NCBI RefSeq assembly: GCF_008704535.1
Contig: NZ_CP023701.1
Location: 992,001 to 1,056,000, forward strand
DNA: 64,000 nt
Origin: Streptomyces subrutilus
GTDB taxonomy: Bacteria > Actinomycetota > Actinomycetes > Streptomycetales > Streptomycetaceae
Reading direction: 5' to 3'
The stretch's first letter is position 1. Every line of letters starts with the position of its first letter. Shown piece after piece: positions 54,892 through 64,000 of this stretch. The position numbers were made by a program, and so were the translations under genes. The notes below the pieces were generated by a model. It saw nothing but the letters and a program-made list of their open reading frames with translations. It was not told the origin of the DNA and did not search any database.

Positions 54892-56256
54892 ATGTCACAG
54901 GCTCTTTCTGACGATGCGCCATTGATCCACGATCTGATTGGAATCGGCTTCGGGCCGTCCAACGTGGCCATGGCCATCGCACTGAGCGAGCACAACGCAG
55001 GCGTCGGCAGGGAAGGGGCGGTCACCGCCCACTTCTTCGAGCAGCAGCCCCGCTTCGGCTGGCACCGCGGCATGCTGATCGACGACGCCACGATGCAGGT
55101 GTCCTTCCTCAAGGACCTCGTCACCCTGCGCAACCCGACGAGCGAGTTCAGCTTCCTCTGCTACCTGCAGAGCCGGGGCCGTCTCATCGACTTCGTCAAC
55201 CACAAGAACCTCTTCCCGCTCCGCGTGGAGTTCCACGACTACTTCGAGTGGGCGGCCGCCAAGGTCGACGACATGGTCTCGTACGGCCACGAGGTCGTCG
55301 CCGTACGGCCCGTCGAGGTCGACGGCGTCATCCAGTACGTGGACGTGGTCTCGCGCTCCGGCACGGAGCAGGTGGTCCACCGGGCCCGCAACCTGGTCAT
55401 CGGCACCGGCCTGCGGCCCCAGATGCCCGAGGGCGTCGAGCGCACGGACCGGATCTGGCACACCTCCGACCTGCTGACGCGGGTGGACTCCCTGAAGGAC
55501 TCCGCCCCGACCCGGTTCGTCGTGGTCGGCGCCGGGCAGAGCGCCGCGGAGAACGTGGCCTTCCTGCACCGCACCTTCCCCGAGGCCGAGGTCTGCGCGG
55601 TCTTCTCCCGGTACGGCTACAGCCCGGCCGACGACAGCGCGTTCGCCAACCGGATCTTCGACCCGGAGGCCGTGGACGAGTACTTCACCGCCCCGGAGGA
55701 CGTCAAGCGCAAGCTGATCGACTACCACGGCAACACCAACTACTCCGTGGTGGACATCGACCTCATCGACGACCTCTACCGCCAGCAGTACCAGGAGAAG
55801 GTGCTGGGCACGGAGCGGCTGCGCTTCCTGAAGGTCTCCCGGCTCACCGACGTGGTCGAGACCCCCAACAAGGTGCTCACCACCGTCGAGTCCCTGGTGA
55901 CGGGCGAGCGGACCCCCCTCGACGCCGACGTGCTGATCTACGCCACCGGGTACCGGACGGCCGACGGCCTGGGCCTCCTCGGCGACGTGGCGGGCCACTG
56001 CCTGCTCGACGAGCACGGCCGCGTCCGGGTCGAGCGGGACTACCGCCTCACCACCGACCCCGCCCTCCGGTGCGGGATATACCTCCAGGGCGGCACCGAG
56101 CACACCCACGGCATCACCTCGTCCCTGCTGTCGAACACGGCGGTCCGGGTCGGGGACATCCTGCAGTCGGTCCTCGACCGCGGCCCGCAGCCGGCCGCCG
56201 CCGCTGCCGCCGCGTCGAGCAGCCGCGCCACCGACGGGATCGGCTCCACCCGCTGA
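54892..56256 (+). CDS. L-ornithine N5-monooxygenase (CchB-like siderophore hydroxylase)
   Basis: 454 residues from ATG 54892 with GGGAG 5 bases upstream; an in-frame upstream ATG lacks a ribosome site. FAD loop IGIGFGPSNVAMAIAL, MQVSFLKDLVTLRNPTSEFS (substrate and FAD region), NADPH loop FVVVGAGQSAAENVAFLH, ATGY motif LIYATGYRTADG, and the C-terminal THGITSSLLSN. It hydroxylates the side-chain amine of ornithine (lysine is an alternative) using NADPH and O2, the first step to a hydroxamate. The adjacent formyltransferase points to N5-formyl-N5-hydroxyornithine. Iron-box control; a 22-bp hairpin follows. Confidence 0.94.
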   Translation: MSQALSDDAPLIHDLIGIGFGPSNVAMAIALSEHNAGVGREGAVTAHFFEQQPRFGWHRGMLIDDATMQVSFLKDLVTLRNPTSEFSFLCYLQSRGRLIDFVNHKNLFPLRVEFHDYFEWAAAKVDDMVSYGHEVVAVRPVEVDGVIQYVDVVSRSGTEQVVHRARNLVIGTGLRPQMPEGVERTDRIWHTSDLLTRVDSLKDSAPTRFVVVGAGQSAAENVAFLHRTFPEAEVCAVFSRYGYSPADDSAFANRIFDPEAVDEYFTAPEDVKRKLIDYHGNTNYSVVDIDLIDDLYRQQYQEKVLGTERLRFLKVSRLTDVVETPNKVLTTVESLVTGERTPLDADVLIYATGYRTADGLGLLGDVAGHCLLDEHGRVRVERDYRLTTDPALRCGIYLQGGTEHTHGITSSLLSNTAVRVGDILQSVLDRGPQPAAAAAAASSSRATDGIGSTR

Positions 56257-56265
56257 CCCCCACAG

Positions 56266-56312
56266 CGTCCCCACGGCCCGGCGCGCGCACCGCGCGCCGG
56301 GCCGTGGGGACG
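56266..56312 (+). terminator. Strong hairpin between monooxygenase and binding-protein genes
   Basis: A perfect 22-bp inverted repeat (56266-56287 with 56291-56312) with a CAC loop, 9 bases after the monooxygenase stop and 42 bases before the next start. It may be a terminator or attenuator that lowers downstream expression, or a 3' stabiliser. Confidence 0.75.
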
Positions 56313-56354
56313 AGCACCGCCACGTCAACAGCAGTACCCGTGAAAGGAACCACC

Positions 56355-57401
56355 GTGCCCTTCGGTACCCGTCCCGCCCCGTCGAGATTCGGCCGCCTCC
56401 TCCCCCGCGTGGCCGTCGCCGCGGCGGCCGCTCTCGCCCTGACCGCCTGTGGCGGCGGCGACAGCGACACCGGCAAGGCCGCCCCCGCCGAGGGCGGCGA
56501 GAGCGGAGCCGCGGCCGGCGCCTTCCCCGTGACCGTCGAGCACAAGTACGGCAGCACCACCATCGACGCGGCGCCCAAGAAGGTCGTCACCCTCGGCCTG
56601 TCCGACCAGGACGCCGTGCTGGCCCTCGGCATCAAGCCGGTCGGCTCGGTGGACTGGTTCAAGGAGCAGCCCTACGGCAAGTGGTCCTGGTCCAAGGACC
56701 TGTGGGGCTCCACTCCCCCGCAGGTCGTCGGCGAGCGCGACGAGTACAACATGGAGAAGATCGCGGCGCTCAAGCCCGACCTGATCATCGCCCAGTACTC
56801 GGGCATGAAGAAGGAGCAGTACGACACCCTGTCCAAGATCGCCAAGGTGGTGGCGCAGCCCAAGGGCTCCGAGGACTACCAGGCGACCTGGCAGGTGATG
56901 ACGAAGCAGATCGGCAAGGCGCTCGGCAAGGACGCCGAGACCGACAAGCTGATCGCCGGCATCGACGCCCGCTTCAAGGCCGTCCGGGACAAGCACCCGG
57001 AGTGGAAGGACAAGACGGTCACCGTCGGCGAGCCCTACGAGCCCGGCAAGTTCTCCGCCTTCTCCCCGAAGGACCCCAAGGTCATCTTCCTGAGCGAGAT
57101 GGGCTTCACCACCTCCGAGGCCTACCGCACGGCCCTCGGCAAGGAGAACGTCGCCGACCTGAGCTCCGAGCGCCTCGACGTGATGGAGGCCGACCGCACG
57201 GTCTGGCTGGGCACCGCCGACACGGAGGCCGCCATGAAGGCCGACCCGCTCTACCAGAAGACCAAGGTCCACCAGGAGAAGCGGGACCTCTTCCTGCCCT
57301 ACGAGACCCCGGACATCGGCGCCGCGCTCTCCTTCAACACGGTCCTGAGCATCCCGTACGCCATCGACCAGGTGGTCCCGAAGCTCGAGGCCATCAAGTA
57401 A
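56355..57401 (+). CDS. Siderophore-binding ABC transporter lipoprotein
   Basis: 348 residues from GTG with AAAGGA 7 bases upstream. Lipoprotein signal: Arg-containing N-terminus, hydrophobic VAVAAAAALAL, then lipobox LTAC followed by Gly/Ser. The mature part is a class III periplasmic-type binding protein (FhuD/FepB group): PKKVVTLGLSDQDAVLALGI, IAALKPDLIIAQYSG, KVIFLSEMGF, VWLGTADTEAAM and LSFNTVLSIPYAIDQVVPKL. It is membrane-anchored and captures the ferric siderophore for import. Permease and ATPase genes are not in the window; they are probably beyond the right edge or elsewhere. It lies 45 bases ahead of the NRPS. Confidence 0.92.
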   Translation: MPFGTRPAPSRFGRLLPRVAVAAAAALALTACGGGDSDTGKAAPAEGGESGAAAGAFPVTVEHKYGSTTIDAAPKKVVTLGLSDQDAVLALGIKPVGSVDWFKEQPYGKWSWSKDLWGSTPPQVVGERDEYNMEKIAALKPDLIIAQYSGMKKEQYDTLSKIAKVVAQPKGSEDYQATWQVMTKQIGKALGKDAETDKLIAGIDARFKAVRDKHPEWKDKTVTVGEPYEPGKFSAFSPKDPKVIFLSEMGFTTSEAYRTALGKENVADLSSERLDVMEADRTVWLGTADTEAAMKADPLYQKTKVHQEKRDLFLPYETPDIGAALSFNTVLSIPYAIDQVVPKLEAIK

Positions 57402-57446
57402 CCCCAGTCGGTACCGCACGTGAACCAGGGAAAGGCTGATCGAACG

Positions 57447-64000
<6,554 letters not shown>

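Overview
The window is a very GC-rich (about 75%) actinomycete chromosome segment, almost certainly Streptomyces or a close relative. The grounds are strong GC bias at third codon positions, frequent GTG starts, GTGA/ATGA overlaps, and families typical of the genus (MbtH-like proteins, a coelichelin-type siderophore locus, a BlaI/M56 pair, LuxR solos). It is dominated by nonribosomal peptide synthetase (NRPS) genes.

Layout. (1) 1-5435, plus strand: the 3' part of an NRPS ending C-A-T-TE (A-domain code reads as glycine), an MbtH-like protein, an EntS-type MFS exporter and a small secreted peptide, closed by a strong hairpin at 5477-5524. (2) 5587-7929: a cupin-like protein and two LuxR-type regulators, one with a long N-terminal sensor part and one only a DNA-binding domain. 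(3) 32038 down to 7923, minus strand: one long operon-like set. Transcribed first is a C-A(Thr)-T-C-A(Ser)-T-TE synthetase. Then come three amino-acid enzymes (argininosuccinate-lyase family, PduX-like GHMP kinase, cysteine-synthase/ATP-grasp fusion), a second MbtH-like protein, a T-E protein without A domain, two C-A-T synthetases, a stand-alone A domain and a second MFS exporter. The three enzymes look like a pathway from L-threonine via O-phosphothreonine and an aspartate adduct to 2,3-diaminobutyrate. One A domain in the operon has an acid-rich pocket suited to such a substrate.

(4) 32272-45388: ordinary genes. These are an epoxide hydrolase, a PAF-acetylhydrolase-like lipase, two CNNM/CorC-type membrane CBS proteins, a LysR regulator divergent from an NmrA-like reductase and a darcynin-like protein, TerB, an M56 peptidase with a BlaI repressor, a membrane protein and an amino-acid permease. 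(5) 45513-52216: a hypothetical protein, a glycerol-kinase/glycerol-3-phosphate-dehydrogenase-like operon and a NarK-type transporter. (6) 52386-64000: a hydroxamate siderophore locus. A formyltransferase and an ornithine N-monooxygenase diverge from a control region with two iron boxes, followed by a siderophore-binding lipoprotein and a large NRPS (C-A-T-C-A-T-E...) that runs off the right edge. Next to it is an unusual gene joining a MarR DNA-binding domain to a C-terminal formyltransferase domain.

Most unusual points: the MarR/formyltransferase fusion regulator, the diaminobutyrate cassette with its PLP-enzyme/ATP-grasp fusion, and the split NRPS module (A domain and T-E didomain on separate proteins). 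Substrate predictions come from hand alignment of A-domain motifs to GrsA and should be read as such.
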